Positions 25,554-34,492 of a DNA stretch of 64,000 nt are shown one piece after another. The stretch lies in assembly GCF_900108065.1 (NCBI RefSeq), contig NZ_FNVQ01000008.1, forward strand, positions 1 to 64,000, in the 5' to 3' direction. How positions within the stretch are numbered: position 1 is the stretch's first letter; each line of letters starts with the position of its first letter. This DNA is from Marinobacterium lutimaris. Lineage in GTDB: Bacteria; Pseudomonadota; Gammaproteobacteria; Pseudomonadales; Balneatricaceae. The notes under the pieces are model-generated. The model was given only the letters and a program-made list of their open reading frames with translations. It did not search any database and had not been told where the DNA came from. The translations under genes were made by a program, and so were the position numbers.

Positions 25554-26210
25554 ATGAACGACTTTCTTACCCGGTCAGCGGAGTATCTGCCTCTGCTGCT
25601 GAACGGTCTGTGGCTGACCGTGGCCGTGACCGTACTATCGCTGGTGCTCGCCACCGCCCTGGGCCTGCTCTGGGCACTGCTGCGTACTTCCGGCGTGCCC
25701 TGGCTGTCGGGCCCAACCCGTGTTTTCGTGGAGCTGGTACGCGGGATACCGATCCTGGTTGTACTCTTCTACATCTACTTTGTGATGCCCGAGCTAGGCG
25801 TCGACCTGACCGCCTTTCAGGCGGGTGTTATCGGCCTGGCGCTGACCTACTCCTGCTATATCGGCGAGACCTTCCGTGCCGGTATCGAAGCGGTGGACAA
25901 GGGCCAGATTGAGGCGGCCAAATCGATCGGCATGAAGCGTCCGATGATGATGCGCCGCATCGTGCTGCCGCAGGCGTTCAAAATCGTGATGCCGCCCTAC
26001 GCCAACAACTCGGTAATGCTGCTGAAAGACTCCTCCCAGGTATCGGTGATCTCCGTGGCGGAGCTGACCATGCAGGGCAAGATGCTCGCATCCTCTACCT
26101 TCGACAACATGACTGTATTCACCCTGGTCGCCCTGCTCTACCTCTGCCTGACCATCCCGCTGAACCTGGGCATGGGCCGTATCGAAAAAATGTTGAGGCG
26201 CTCACGATGA
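25554..26210 (+). CDS. Amino-acid type ABC transporter permease
   Basis: A 218-residue permease of the polar amino acid (HisM/GlnP) class with about five transmembrane helices and the ELVRGIPILVVLFYIY segment after helix two. The EAA loop EAAKSIGMKRPMMMRRIVLPQ is near residue 120. An in-frame GTG at 25545 is an alternative start. Neither has a strong ribosome site. It overlaps the ATPase gene by 4 bases. Confidence 0.87.
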   Translation: MNDFLTRSAEYLPLLLNGLWLTVAVTVLSLVLATALGLLWALLRTSGVPWLSGPTRVFVELVRGIPILVVLFYIYFVMPELGVDLTAFQAGVIGLALTYSCYIGETFRAGIEAVDKGQIEAAKSIGMKRPMMMRRIVLPQAFKIVMPPYANNSVMLLKDSSQVSVISVAELTMQGKMLASSTFDNMTVFTLVALLYLCLTIPLNLGMGRIEKMLRRSR

Positions 26211-26938
26211 TCAGTTTTAACAATGTCCACAAAGCCTACGGCGATCACGAAGTGCTCAAGGGTATCAATGCCGAGGTCGGCAAAGGGCAGGTGGTCTGCC
26301 TGATCGGCCCCTCGGGTTCTGGGAAATCCACGCTGCTACGCTGCGTCAACGGCCTGGAGGAGTATCAGAAGGGCGATATCCTGATCGATAACGACCGCGT
26401 CAACGCCGAAGCCAAGTCGATCCATGCCCTGCGCACCCGTGTTTCCATGGTGTTTCAGCGTTTCAACCTGTTCCCCCATATGACGGCACTGGAAAACGTG
26501 ATGGAAGGCCCGGTTCATGTCCTCAAAGAGAGCAAGGCCGACGCCCGCAAACACGCCGAGGAACTGCTGACCCGTGTTGGGCTCAGCGAAAAAATGGATT
26601 TCTATCCCTCTGCTCTTTCCGGCGGCCAGCAGCAGCGAGTCGCCATCGCCCGTGCTCTTGCCATGAAGCCGGAGGCGATTCTGTTTGACGAACCCACCTC
26701 GGCACTGGATCCGGAGATGGTCGGCGAGGTGCTGCAAGTGATGCGTTCACTGGCGGAAGAGCACATGACCATGATCGTGGTGACCCACGAGATCCAGTTC
26801 GCCCGTGAAGTTGCCGACAGCGTACTGTTCCTTGATGGCGGCAAGATCGTCGAGCAGGGACAGGCCCGCGAGGTATTGACCAACCCACAACATGAACGCA
26901 CCCAGGACTTCCTGCGCCGCGTCACACACCCGGTCTAA
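26207..26938 (+). CDS. Amino-acid type ABC transporter ATP-binding protein (GlnQ-like)
   Basis: A 243-residue ATPase with Walker A GPSGSGKS (about 33-40), Q-loop VFQRFNLFPHMT, signature LSGGQQQRVAIARA and Walker B ILFDEPTSALDPE, all intact. Length and sequence fit the polar amino acid uptake class. It overlaps the permease by 4 bases and is followed after 6 bases by the DAO-type oxidoreductase, so import and oxidation are co-expressed. Confidence 0.93.
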   Translation: MISFNNVHKAYGDHEVLKGINAEVGKGQVVCLIGPSGSGKSTLLRCVNGLEEYQKGDILIDNDRVNAEAKSIHALRTRVSMVFQRFNLFPHMTALENVMEGPVHVLKESKADARKHAEELLTRVGLSEKMDFYPSALSGGQQQRVAIARALAMKPEAILFDEPTSALDPEMVGEVLQVMRSLAEEHMTMIVVTHEIQFAREVADSVLFLDGGKIVEQGQAREVLTNPQHERTQDFLRRVTHPV

Positions 26939-26944
26939 GAAAAT

Positions 26945-28222
26945 ATGACTGACCCGAACAAGTCGCTATGGACGGCGACTGCCCGCCCGGCCGAAAGCGA
27001 TGAAACTAGCCATGAAACCCTGCACGGCACTCATCGCACCGATGTCGTTATCATCGGCGCCGGCTTTACCGGCCTGACTGCCGCCCTCAAGCTAGCCGAG
27101 GGCGGCGCCAAGGCGATTGTGCTGGACAGTGTCGAACCTGGCTTTGGCGCCAGTGGGCGCAATGGCGGCCAGGTTATCCCCGGGCTTAAATACGATCCGG
27201 ACCAGGTAGACCAGATGTTCGGTGAAGCCAGCACCGACTTTATCGGTCGTGCCGCGGATACCGTCTTCGAGCTGATCGACAAATACCGCATCGATTGCAG
27301 TCCGGTGCGACAGGGCTGGATTCAGCCCACGATCAAACAGGCTCACCTGCCGACCCTGAAACGGCGGCTGCTGCAGTGGCAGAACCGGGGCTGCAACGCA
27401 GAGTGGCTGGATGCTGACCGCATGCAGAAACTCACCGGCAGCCCCTGTTTTGTCGGCGGCTGGATCGATTATCGCGCCGGCAGCCTGCATCCACTTAACT
27501 TCGTGCAAGGTCTTGCGCGTGCCGCCACTGACGCAGGCGTCACCATCAGCAGCCAGAGCGAAGCCACCAGCCTGCAGCGCAATGGTGATAACTGGATAGT
27601 TAAAACCGCTGCCGGGGCCGAGATTATCGCCAGCCAGGCAGTGATCGCCACCAACGGTTATTCGGGCAGCCTGCTGCCCAAACTGCGCGCCACCATCGTA
27701 CCGGCCAACAGCTTCCAGATCGCCAGCGAACCGCTGAGTGAGTCGCAGCTGAACGAGATTCTCCCCACCCGGGCGGTGGTTTCCGATACCCGCCGCCTGG
27801 CCAACTATTTCCGTATCAGCCCCGACAACCGGCTGATGCTTGGGGGTCGCGGTACGTTCAGCGAGCCCGCCAGCCTGAAGGACTACGGCAAGATGATGGC
27901 CGATCGCCGTATGCTGTTCCCGCAATTCCCAGACCTGAAGGTGGACTATGCCTGGTCTGGCCGCATCGCGATGAACCGCGAGCATCTGCCGCATATCCAC
28001 CAGCCGATGCCCGGCCTGACCATGGCGCTCGGTTTTAACGGTCGCGGCGTGGCCATGGGCTGCTCCATCGGCGGCGCCATTGGTGAGCACCTGCTCGACT
28101 CCCGTGTCAGGCTGCCGTTGCCGTTCAGTGAGATGAAGCCACTGCCTCTGCACGCCTGGCACCCCTTCTATGCAACGCTGGCGATCTGGTACTACCGCCT
28201 GCGCGATCAGCTGGAAAACTGA
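26945..28222 (+). CDS. FAD-dependent DAO-family oxidoreductase (PuuB-like), second copy
   Basis: A 425-residue flavoprotein with FAD-binding GAGFTGLTAALKLAEGG (about 38-54), the SGRNGGQV motif and a C-terminal GFNGRGVAMGCSIGG region. It resembles the oxidoreductase at 19629-20948 throughout but is clearly diverged, so the two are probably specialised for different substrates. It ends the amino-acid type ABC operon. Relatives include gamma-glutamylputrescine oxidase and other secondary-amine oxidases. No dedicated ligase such as PuuA is in the window. Confidence 0.82.
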   Translation: MTDPNKSLWTATARPAESDETSHETLHGTHRTDVVIIGAGFTGLTAALKLAEGGAKAIVLDSVEPGFGASGRNGGQVIPGLKYDPDQVDQMFGEASTDFIGRAADTVFELIDKYRIDCSPVRQGWIQPTIKQAHLPTLKRRLLQWQNRGCNAEWLDADRMQKLTGSPCFVGGWIDYRAGSLHPLNFVQGLARAATDAGVTISSQSEATSLQRNGDNWIVKTAAGAEIIASQAVIATNGYSGSLLPKLRATIVPANSFQIASEPLSESQLNEILPTRAVVSDTRRLANYFRISPDNRLMLGGRGTFSEPASLKDYGKMMADRRMLFPQFPDLKVDYAWSGRIAMNREHLPHIHQPMPGLTMALGFNGRGVAMGCSIGGAIGEHLLDSRVRLPLPFSEMKPLPLHAWHPFYATLAIWYYRLRDQLEN

Positions 28223-28246
28223 GCCCCCCTCTCCTGCCCACAAACA

Positions 28247-28275
28247 AAAACGCCCCGAACAGGTCGGGGCGTTTT
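28247..28275. terminator. Bidirectional terminator between the ABC operon and pssA
   Basis: AAAACGCCCCGA / TCGGGGCGTTTT is a perfect 12-bp stem with a 5-base loop, between converging genes. Confidence 0.9.
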
Positions 28276-28290
28276 GAATTACGCTTGCGT

Positions 28291-29061
28291 TTACTTGGCG
28301 CTGCGGGGGCGGCGGCGCCAGAGCCAGAGCAGCGGGCCAGAGATCGCGTACAGCAGGAACAGCACCCAGAGGAACAGCGCCGGATTGGTGGCGATCACCG
28401 CTACCACCAGAACGATGGCGGCCAGCTTGAGGAAATGGATCCGGCCTTTGAAATCCACATCCTTGAAGCTGTAGTACAGAATGTTACTGACCATCAGCAC
28501 ACCGGCCAAAGCGACGTACACCGCCATACCGTAGGCGAAACCGCTGGGATCGATTTCATTGACGGTGCAGAACCAGATCAGACCGGCAATCGCCGCGGCA
28601 GCCGCCGGGCTCGGCAGGCCCATAAAGTAACGCTTGTCGATGGAGCCGATCTGCGTGTTAAACCGCGCCAGACGCAAGGCGCCGCCGGCACAGTATACAA
28701 AGGCAGCCACCCAGCCAACCTTGCCCAGGTCACTCAACACCCAGGTGAAAGACACCAGAGCCGGCGCAATACCGAAAGACACCATGTCGGACAGGGAGTC
28801 GTATTCAGCGCCAAACTTGCTCTGCGTTCCCGTCATCCTGGCCACACGACCATCCAGCCCATCGAACACCATCGCCAGGAATATGGCCACGGCAGCGGCC
28901 TCGAAACGCCCGCTCATCCCCGCAATTACGGCATAAAAACCGGCAAACAACGCACCGGTGGTAAACAGATTGGGCAGCAGGTAGATGCCGCGGGGTTTGC
29001 GCCCCTCCTGTCCGTTCTCAGCCGATTCGTTCTGCGGCTGCGGATCACTCGAGTCAGTCAT
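28291..29061 (-). CDS. pssA: CDP-diacylglycerol-serine O-phosphatidyltransferase
   Basis: A 256-residue membrane enzyme that makes phosphatidylserine, the precursor of phosphatidylethanolamine. The CDP-alcohol phosphatidyltransferase motif DGLDGRVARMTGTQSKFG, followed by YDSLSD, gives the D-G-x2-A-R-x8-G-x3-D-x3-D pattern with all acidic residues present. About seven hydrophobic helices follow a charged N-terminal tail. I start it at 29061 with GGAG upstream, because an in-frame extension upstream is not family-like. It is a single gene facing the ABC operon. Confidence 0.93.
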   Translation of the reverse strand: MTDSSDPQPQNESAENGQEGRKPRGIYLLPNLFTTGALFAGFYAVIAGMSGRFEAAAVAIFLAMVFDGLDGRVARMTGTQSKFGAEYDSLSDMVSFGIAPALVSFTWVLSDLGKVGWVAAFVYCAGGALRLARFNTQIGSIDKRYFMGLPSPAAAAAIAGLIWFCTVNEIDPSGFAYGMAVYVALAGVLMVSNILYYSFKDVDFKGRIHFLKLAAIVLVVAVIATNPALFLWVLFLLYAISGPLLWLWRRRPRSAK

Positions 29062-29144
29062 AGGTCTCCGTCTCTTAAAGGCACTCGGTGGCCACATTCT
29101 ACTCGACACCCAGCGCCTCGCCCAGCCGGCAGGGGTGGTTGATA

Positions 29145-30134
29145 TCAGAGAAAATTGCGTTGCAGAACACAGCTTGTTCGCTTACCCAGTTTATTACCGT
29201 GCAGAGAGATAAACCGGCTGGCCTGATCCCGGCCCCGATCGCGCAGCTCATAAAGAAAGCTGCGGCTGGTATCGTACTTGGTGGATCGGTGCAACGAAGC
29301 CAGGGTTTCGTCCGGCCCCACCAGATGAAACCTGAGATGACGAAAACGCCGTTCGAGATTCCCCAATAGCCAGGGCCGGCGCTTGAGCCGCTGCTGCATC
29401 AAAATGACGGCGCGCATTTCACGCATAAACGCGGTCTGAAAACCGAGCTCCGCCACCCGGTCGGCGATCGCCTGAGAAGAGGTCGGCAGGCCCGCTCGTT
29501 CCATCGGCTGCAGCAGCACCATCAGCAAATCAAGGCTCTTGCCCTCCATCAACAGGGGGTAGAGCACAGGGTTACCGGCAAAACCGCCATCCCAGTAATA
29601 CTTGCCCTCGATCTCCACGGCTTGATGGAGCTTGGGGAGACAGGCGGATGCAAGCAGGTGCTCCACCCGCAGCTCGTTCTCGCGAAACAGTTTCAGCTTG
29701 CCGTTATCGATCGCGGTGGCAGCGATGTAAAGCTTGAACGGCGAGGCTCGCCGGAGCGCCTCGAAGTCGACACTTTTTTCCAGCAGACCACGCAGAGGAT
29801 TGATATCGAAAGGATTCAGATCATAGGGAGAAAGATGTGAACTGATACTCTGCCAGAGCCAGCCCACCGCATCGCCGAGCGCATTGCCGGACAGGTTCAC
29901 CGGCTGCATCAGCTCTTCCCAGAACAGAGCGAGCTGTTCACGGGCACCCTCCACCCGGTTTTTACGCCAGCCCTCGGCCAGCATCAGGGCGTTCATGGCG
30001 CCAGCACTGGTGCCGCTGATACCCTCGATTTCGAACCAGGGCTCTTCCAGCAGGCGGTCGAGCACACCCCAGGTAAACGCGCCGTGAGCACCGCCTCCCT
30101 GGAGCGCCAGATTAAGTCGTATCCGATCCTTCAT
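29145..30134 (-). CDS. Patatin-like phospholipase family protein
   Basis: A 329-residue cytoplasmic protein with the patatin fold. The oxyanion glycine run GGGAHG is at residues 13-18, the nucleophile S43 lies in GTSAG, and the Asp of the dyad is D182 in DGGFAGNP. All are intact, so lipid acyl hydrolase activity is likely, though the substrate is unknown. I start it at 30134 with a strong GGAAGGGGGCAGG ribosome site, rather than at an upstream start that adds a non-patatin segment. It is a single-gene unit. No partner gene suggests a defence role. Confidence 0.85.
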   Translation of the reverse strand: MKDRIRLNLALQGGGAHGAFTWGVLDRLLEEPWFEIEGISGTSAGAMNALMLAEGWRKNRVEGAREQLALFWEELMQPVNLSGNALGDAVGWLWQSISSHLSPYDLNPFDINPLRGLLEKSVDFEALRRASPFKLYIAATAIDNGKLKLFRENELRVEHLLASACLPKLHQAVEIEGKYYWDGGFAGNPVLYPLLMEGKSLDLLMVLLQPMERAGLPTSSQAIADRVAELGFQTAFMREMRAVILMQQRLKRRPWLLGNLERRFRHLRFHLVGPDETLASLHRSTKYDTSRSFLYELRDRGRDQASRFISLHGNKLGKRTSCVLQRNFL

Positions 30135-30252
30135 CCTGCCCCCTTCCTTTTGTGCACTGCACAAAAATTGCGCTATAAAAAGATGGGAGTCAAATGAAAG
30201 AAATTGGACAGGAGGCACTATCCTCCTTAAACCACGCCCCTTAAACCACGCC

Positions 30253-30831
30253 TCAAAGGCTGGGGCCGGTATCCCTGTAGGCTGACGCCAGGTTGTTGAA
30301 CAATGCCCTGCTGATACCGGTAATTGCCATGAATTTTTCCAGCTCCTTGGCCAGCAGCGAGGTCTGGTAGGACTCCTGCATGATAATCAGGCAGAAGCCA
30401 GTCACGGCGCTGACCGCCTTCACCATTCGTCCCATCAGCGCCGGGTCATCGGCGTAAAGATTGGCGATAACAGGGATCAGGTGCTTCTGAATCAGCAAGG
30501 TGCCACTGGCCATAAACTCCACCGGCAGGCTCACCTTCACGTGCACGGCGCCCACATGGTGCATGTATGAGGCGAAATCGTCATCATAAGGACCGGTAAA
30601 CACGCTATCCAGCCAGGCGTTGTGCGTCGCTTTCAGTGCGCTAAGGCGCCCTTCCAGAAACGGCCGGGCGGCGGGAATCAGCTGCAACTCAGCGTAAAAC
30701 TTATCGGTGACGTCGGGCAGGTAGGGCAACAGTTTCGCTCCCTCAGCCAGTAGCAGCGCTTCATCCTCGCTGTCGAACCCCGAATACTGCTTTCCGTGCA
30801 GGCATAACTTGGCAAAATCCATCTGACTCAT
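30253..30831 (-). CDS. Single-domain protoglobin
   Basis: A 192-residue globin of the protoglobin / globin-coupled-sensor family. The proximal haem ligand is probably H97 in GAVHVKVSLPVEFM, a pattern close to the family's H-x2-I-G-L-P motif. There is no C-terminal signalling domain such as a diguanylate cyclase or MCP module, so it is a stand-alone gas-binding globin or sensor. I start it at 30831 (AAGGGTG upstream). It is a single gene beside the patatin gene. Confidence 0.8.
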   Translation of the reverse strand: MSQMDFAKLCLHGKQYSGFDSEDEALLLAEGAKLLPYLPDVTDKFYAELQLIPAARPFLEGRLSALKATHNAWLDSVFTGPYDDDFASYMHHVGAVHVKVSLPVEFMASGTLLIQKHLIPVIANLYADDPALMGRMVKAVSAVTGFCLIIMQESYQTSLLAKELEKFMAITGISRALFNNLASAYRDTGPSL

Positions 30832-31063
30832 TGAAACACCCTTGTCCAAACCGATATCGCGGAGGCCATACCGGTGCAAAAGCGATATTTTCGCACGCAC
30901 CTCGGGGCCGCCAAAGGCAGGAGCGGGGGTTTATGGCTGGGATCTATTGACCGGGCTCAAGGATCGGCTAATTAATACATCCAGCCCGCATATTTGCACT
31001 GAAAAGGCGCAGTGTCCCGACGTCTATGACGGGACAGCAACGCCGCAGTAAAGACACTTTAGA

Positions 31064-31282
31064 TTAACGAGGCTTGGGCGGAAGCGTGGCGATACGACAC
31101 TGCGCATCTTTGTAAGGCCCATTCACCCGGGTCCAGCCCTCACCGGGATCGAATTGACGACAAAGCCTGTGACCATCAACCTTACTCTCCCAGAGATACC
31201 AGGGAGCGGGTTTGGCAAAGGCCTGAATCGCCCAGATAGTTAACAGACAAGCAAGAATGGCTACGGCCACCCGAATAAACAC
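31064..31282 (-). CDS. Small exported or membrane-anchored protein
   Basis: I do not recognise this 72-residue protein. It has an N-terminal hydrophobic helix with an AFA cleavage-like end (residues 1-23), then a short soluble part rich in W, P and charged residues with two Cys (RLCRQF and AQCRI) that could form a disulfide. It stands alone between the protoglobin and dienelactone hydrolase genes. The signal-like helix and paired cysteines support it as real. Confidence 0.5.
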   Translation of the reverse strand: MFIRVAVAILACLLTIWAIQAFAKPAPWYLWESKVDGHRLCRQFDPGEGWTRVNGPYKDAQCRIATLPPKPR

Positions 31283-31364
31283 CGTCGGACTCCGCGTATA
31301 AGGTAAAGGGTATTTTACTGACAGCTAAAGCAGGGTTCCGGTTCCGTCCAGAACCCTCGCGCCT

Positions 31365-32192
31365 TTATCCCAGCGTTTTGTAGAGGAAGCTCACCGTCCG
31401 GCTCCAGGCCAGGGCGGCATCCTCTTCGTCATAGCGGGAGCCGGTGGGGTTGGCAAAGGCATGATCCGCCACATACCAGTGCACCTCAAGATCGGTTTTA
31501 CCGGCTTCGGCCATCGCTTTCTCGAAGCCGCCCACCATCTCTTCATTGATGTTGTTGTCCAGGGTGCCGAAATGGCCCAGCACCGGACTCTGCAAGGGCG
31601 CCAGCTCCGCGGCGGTTTTAGCGACACTGCCGTAATAGATCACCGTGGCATCAACCGGCGTGGCCAGGGAGGCATTCAACGACCAGCCGCCGCCAAAGCA
31701 CCAGCCCAGGGTTGCCACCTTGCCGGTGCTGTTAGGGTGTTGCTTGAGCCAGTCGATCCAGCCCACCAGGGTCTGCGTGGCAAGCTCGGAATCCAGCGCC
31801 ATGCGCAGCGCATTCGCCTCCTCCGGAGTGCTGCCGTACTCGCCGTTGTATAGATCCACCGCCAGTGCAATAAAACCCTGCTCGGCCAGCTCCGCCGCCA
31901 CCGCCTTGATCTGGTCGTTAAGCCCCCACCATTCATGGATCAGCAGCACAGTGGGTGCCTTGTCGACACCTTCAGGCAGTGCCAGATAAGCGTTCGCGGT
32001 CTGCCCGCCCGGCAGCGCCAGCGATACCTTTTCCATGCGCTCACCTGCGGCCTGCGCCAGCTGGCTATCGGCCAGCACCACCGCCAAAGGCAGCGCCGCC
32101 ATCCCTTTCAGAAAGGCGCGACGCTGCTCAAGCGGCGCCGTCGGTAGAGGCTTGTCTGAATATTTTTGTCCACAACCGGTGATATCGCACAT
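31365..32192 (-). CDS. Tat-exported dienelactone hydrolase-family protein
   Basis: A 275-residue alpha/beta hydrolase with the dienelactone hydrolase triad C165 (GWCFGGG), D212 (GTLDNN) and H244 (ADHAFAN). The N-terminus has RRAFLK (24-29) and a hydrophobic stretch ending QAAG, a Tat-type signal, so it probably works in the periplasm. The substrate is unknown. It is a single gene downstream of the sigma-54 activator gene on the same strand with a 99-base gap. Confidence 0.85.
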   Translation of the reverse strand: MCDITGCGQKYSDKPLPTAPLEQRRAFLKGMAALPLAVVLADSQLAQAAGERMEKVSLALPGGQTANAYLALPEGVDKAPTVLLIHEWWGLNDQIKAVAAELAEQGFIALAVDLYNGEYGSTPEEANALRMALDSELATQTLVGWIDWLKQHPNSTGKVATLGWCFGGGWSLNASLATPVDATVIYYGSVAKTAAELAPLQSPVLGHFGTLDNNINEEMVGGFEKAMAEAGKTDLEVHWYVADHAFANPTGSRYDEEDAALAWSRTVSFLYKTLG

Positions 32193-32291
32193 CTTCTCTC
32201 TCCTTTAGCCAAGACGGTGCTTAAATTTTCAAAACTTAGATCAGGATAGACCCTAACCCTGTACTGAGTTCCCTCGGCATAGACCTTGGCG

Positions 32292-34172
32292 TCAGGCAGG
32301 TACGCTCAGATTTCCGCCCTTGAACCGCCTTGGGTCTATACCATGCTTCTTCAAACGAGACGCCAGCGTCGTGGGCTTGAGCCCCAGCAATACCGCGGCG
32401 CCATCCAGTCCAGACACCTTACCGCCGCAACATGTCAGCGCCTTGATCATGTTCTCTTTCTCCTGCTGCGCCATCAAACACGCCGGCAGCACTTCCTGGC
32501 CGGCAGCTCCGCTACCGCCCACCTCTGGCAATACTTCCAGCAGCTCCCTGAAGTGCAGCAGCTCGCCTTTAGCCAGGATCACCTGGCGCTCGATGACGTT
32601 TTCGAGCTCGCGGATATTGCCCGGCCAGTCATAGCGCTGCAGCGCTTCCATCCCCGCATTCGAGATCTGTAACCCGAACTTGTTCGCCCGCTGCTCGGTG
32701 CGCCGCAGAAAATGCAGCGCCAGCTGGGGAATATCCTGCTTTCGCCGCCGCAGTGGCTCAGACTCAATGGGAAATACGTTCAAACGGAAATATAGATCTT
32801 CACGAAACAGGCCATCGCTCACCAATTGGCGAAGATTGCGGTTGGTGGCGCTGATAATGCGCACATCCACCTGGCGTGTTTTTGCCTCGCCGACACGCTC
32901 AAACTGCTGCTCCTGCAACACCCGCAGCAGCTTACCCTGCTGATGCAGCGGAATCTCCCCGACTTCATCGAGAAACAATGTGCCGCCATCGGCCAGTTCG
33001 AATCGGCCTATGCGATCCTGAATAGCGCCGGTAAACGCACCCTTGGCATGACCGAAGAACTCGCTTTCGAACAGATCCTCGGGGACCGCAGCGCAGTTCA
33101 CCCTGATCAGCGAGCGGCCGGCGCGATCACTCATCTCATGAATAGCCCGGGCGATCAGCTCCTTGCCGGTGCCGGACTCGCCGTGGATCAACACCGTCGA
33201 GTCCGTCGGCGCCACCATCTGTATCTGATGGAAGGTGTTCTGGATGGCGTGACTGTTTCCGATCAGCTGATGGTGGTTAAACTCGGAATTGAGCTCCTCC
33301 TGCAGGTAGGCGTTTTCCAGCTCCAGCCGGTGTTTCAAAGCCTGCACCTCTTCCAGCACCTCCAGCAGCCGACGTCGGTCCGCCTTTTTCTGCGAGACAT
33401 CGCGAAACACCACCACCGCGCCGACAATCTGGCCGTTCTCCTTGATCGGTGTACTGGTGTACTCCACATCGATCGGCCGGCCATCCTTGCTCCAGAACAC
33501 ATCATCCTCAACGCTATGTACTTCGCCATCCCTGAACGCAGCAAAGATGGGGCAGCGCCTGGCATTGAAATTGGAGCCGTCGGCGTGGGAGTGATGCACG
33601 GTGGAGTGCATATTTTTTCCCGCCAGCTCCGCCGCCGTATAACCGAGGATCTCTTGGGCCGCCGGGTTCACAAAGGTAGTGAGGCCTTCGGTATCGACGC
33701 CGTAAATGCCCTCGCCGGCCGCATCGAGCAGCAGCTGGTTCTCACGCTCGAACTCCTGAAACACCCGCGCCACCCGGTTCCAGTGACCCAGCCCATGGCT
33801 GTGATGGCGGCTCGCATCGGAGCGGTCGCGCAGTATCTTCAACGCTTGCGCGGGTTGCAGGCTGAGGTACAGATACTGCCGTTCCCCAACCTGCACGCAG
33901 CGGCCGGAGATCTCCATACGCTCCGGCTGCGAACCGATGTCGACACTCAACCTGTCGGTCCAGCTCTGCCCCTTATCGAGCAGCTCCTGGGTGAACGTAA
34001 TCAACTCGGGGAAGCAGTCACCAAAGAGCGAGCTGACCGGCCGGGATGTTAGTTCCTCCCGGCCGATGGCCAACAACCGGCTGGCTTCCTGATTAGCGCA
34101 GACGACGCTATCACCGACCGCATCAACGACCAGTTGCGCCGTGGCCGAGGCATCGAAGTGACGATCAAACAT
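32292..34172 (-). CDS. PAS-PAS sigma-54-dependent activator (enhancer-binding protein)
   Basis: A 626-residue regulator. PAS1 spans about 5-110 and PAS2 about 145-260. PAS2 contains an unusual HHSHADG (193-199) and RRCP (205-208) pair. A coiled-coil linker (260-295) precedes an AAA+ domain with Walker A GESGTGKE (331-338), the sigma-54 contact loop GAFTGA (378-383) and Walker B TLFLDE. A Fis-type helix-turn-helix is at the C-terminus (about 585-620). There is no receiver domain, so control is by ligand or redox sensing through PAS. It is divergent from the cyanate-type operon, whose -24/-12 promoter it probably activates. Confidence 0.93.
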   Translation of the reverse strand: MFDRHFDASATAQLVVDAVGDSVVCANQEASRLLAIGREELTSRPVSSLFGDCFPELITFTQELLDKGQSWTDRLSVDIGSQPERMEISGRCVQVGERQYLYLSLQPAQALKILRDRSDASRHHSHGLGHWNRVARVFQEFERENQLLLDAAGEGIYGVDTEGLTTFVNPAAQEILGYTAAELAGKNMHSTVHHSHADGSNFNARRCPIFAAFRDGEVHSVEDDVFWSKDGRPIDVEYTSTPIKENGQIVGAVVVFRDVSQKKADRRRLLEVLEEVQALKHRLELENAYLQEELNSEFNHHQLIGNSHAIQNTFHQIQMVAPTDSTVLIHGESGTGKELIARAIHEMSDRAGRSLIRVNCAAVPEDLFESEFFGHAKGAFTGAIQDRIGRFELADGGTLFLDEVGEIPLHQQGKLLRVLQEQQFERVGEAKTRQVDVRIISATNRNLRQLVSDGLFREDLYFRLNVFPIESEPLRRRKQDIPQLALHFLRRTEQRANKFGLQISNAGMEALQRYDWPGNIRELENVIERQVILAKGELLHFRELLEVLPEVGGSGAAGQEVLPACLMAQQEKENMIKALTCCGGKVSGLDGAAVLLGLKPTTLASRLKKHGIDPRRFKGGNLSVPA

Positions 34173-34236
34173 TCTTCCCTCCCTGAAGCCTTGCAGAAAA
34201 CAGTTCTGTCAGGGGAAACAAGTTTCGCGCCAGGTT

Positions 34237-34288
34237 ACGAGATTTCGTAAAAACCACTGGCGACATTTCGTATTTAACGAAATCTCGT
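34237..34288. promoter_or_regulatory. Inverted-repeat pair, probable activator binding sites
   Basis: ACGAGATTTCGT (34237-34248) and its exact reverse complement ACGAAATCTCGT (34277-34288) are spaced 40 bp centre to centre. A third partial copy, ATTTCGT, lies at 34265-34271. They sit 71-137 bp upstream of the -24/-12 promoter, where an enhancer-binding protein would bind, and next to the start of the activator gene. Confidence 0.65.
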
Positions 34289-34358
34289 CATTCTCTCCGG
34301 CTCAAACAACGAAGCGAAAACCAATCAATTTCAACAGGTTAAATTGAAGATCCGGGTT

Positions 34359-34374
34359 TGGCACCGGACTTGCC
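34359..34374 (+). promoter_or_regulatory. Sigma-54 (-24/-12) promoter of the cyanate-type operon
   Basis: TGGCAC-N5-TTGCC is a full match to the conserved -24 GG and -12 GC elements with correct spacing. It is 119 bases upstream of the binding-protein start. A sigma-54 activator gene is divergent from it, which makes the assignment strong. Transcription should start near 34386. Confidence 0.85.
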
Positions 34375-34492
34375 TTAGAGCTACTCAGCAAGGACAACGC
34401 GGCCTCAGGCAGCTCAAGGATCCCGCACTGCCTGGTGGCAAACGCACCATTTAGAACCAGAGCCTAACTTCACAACGAGAGGAAGCACGTTC

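Noticed and set aside
29145-30134. Patatin gene as part of a CBASS or other defence system
   Set aside because: No nucleotidyltransferase, HORMA or other signalling partner is adjacent. The gene stands alone beside housekeeping genes.
32826-34052. A 408-codon open frame on the plus strand
   Set aside because: It is antisense to the sigma-54 activator gene, whose domains are intact. No ribosome site or family features were seen.
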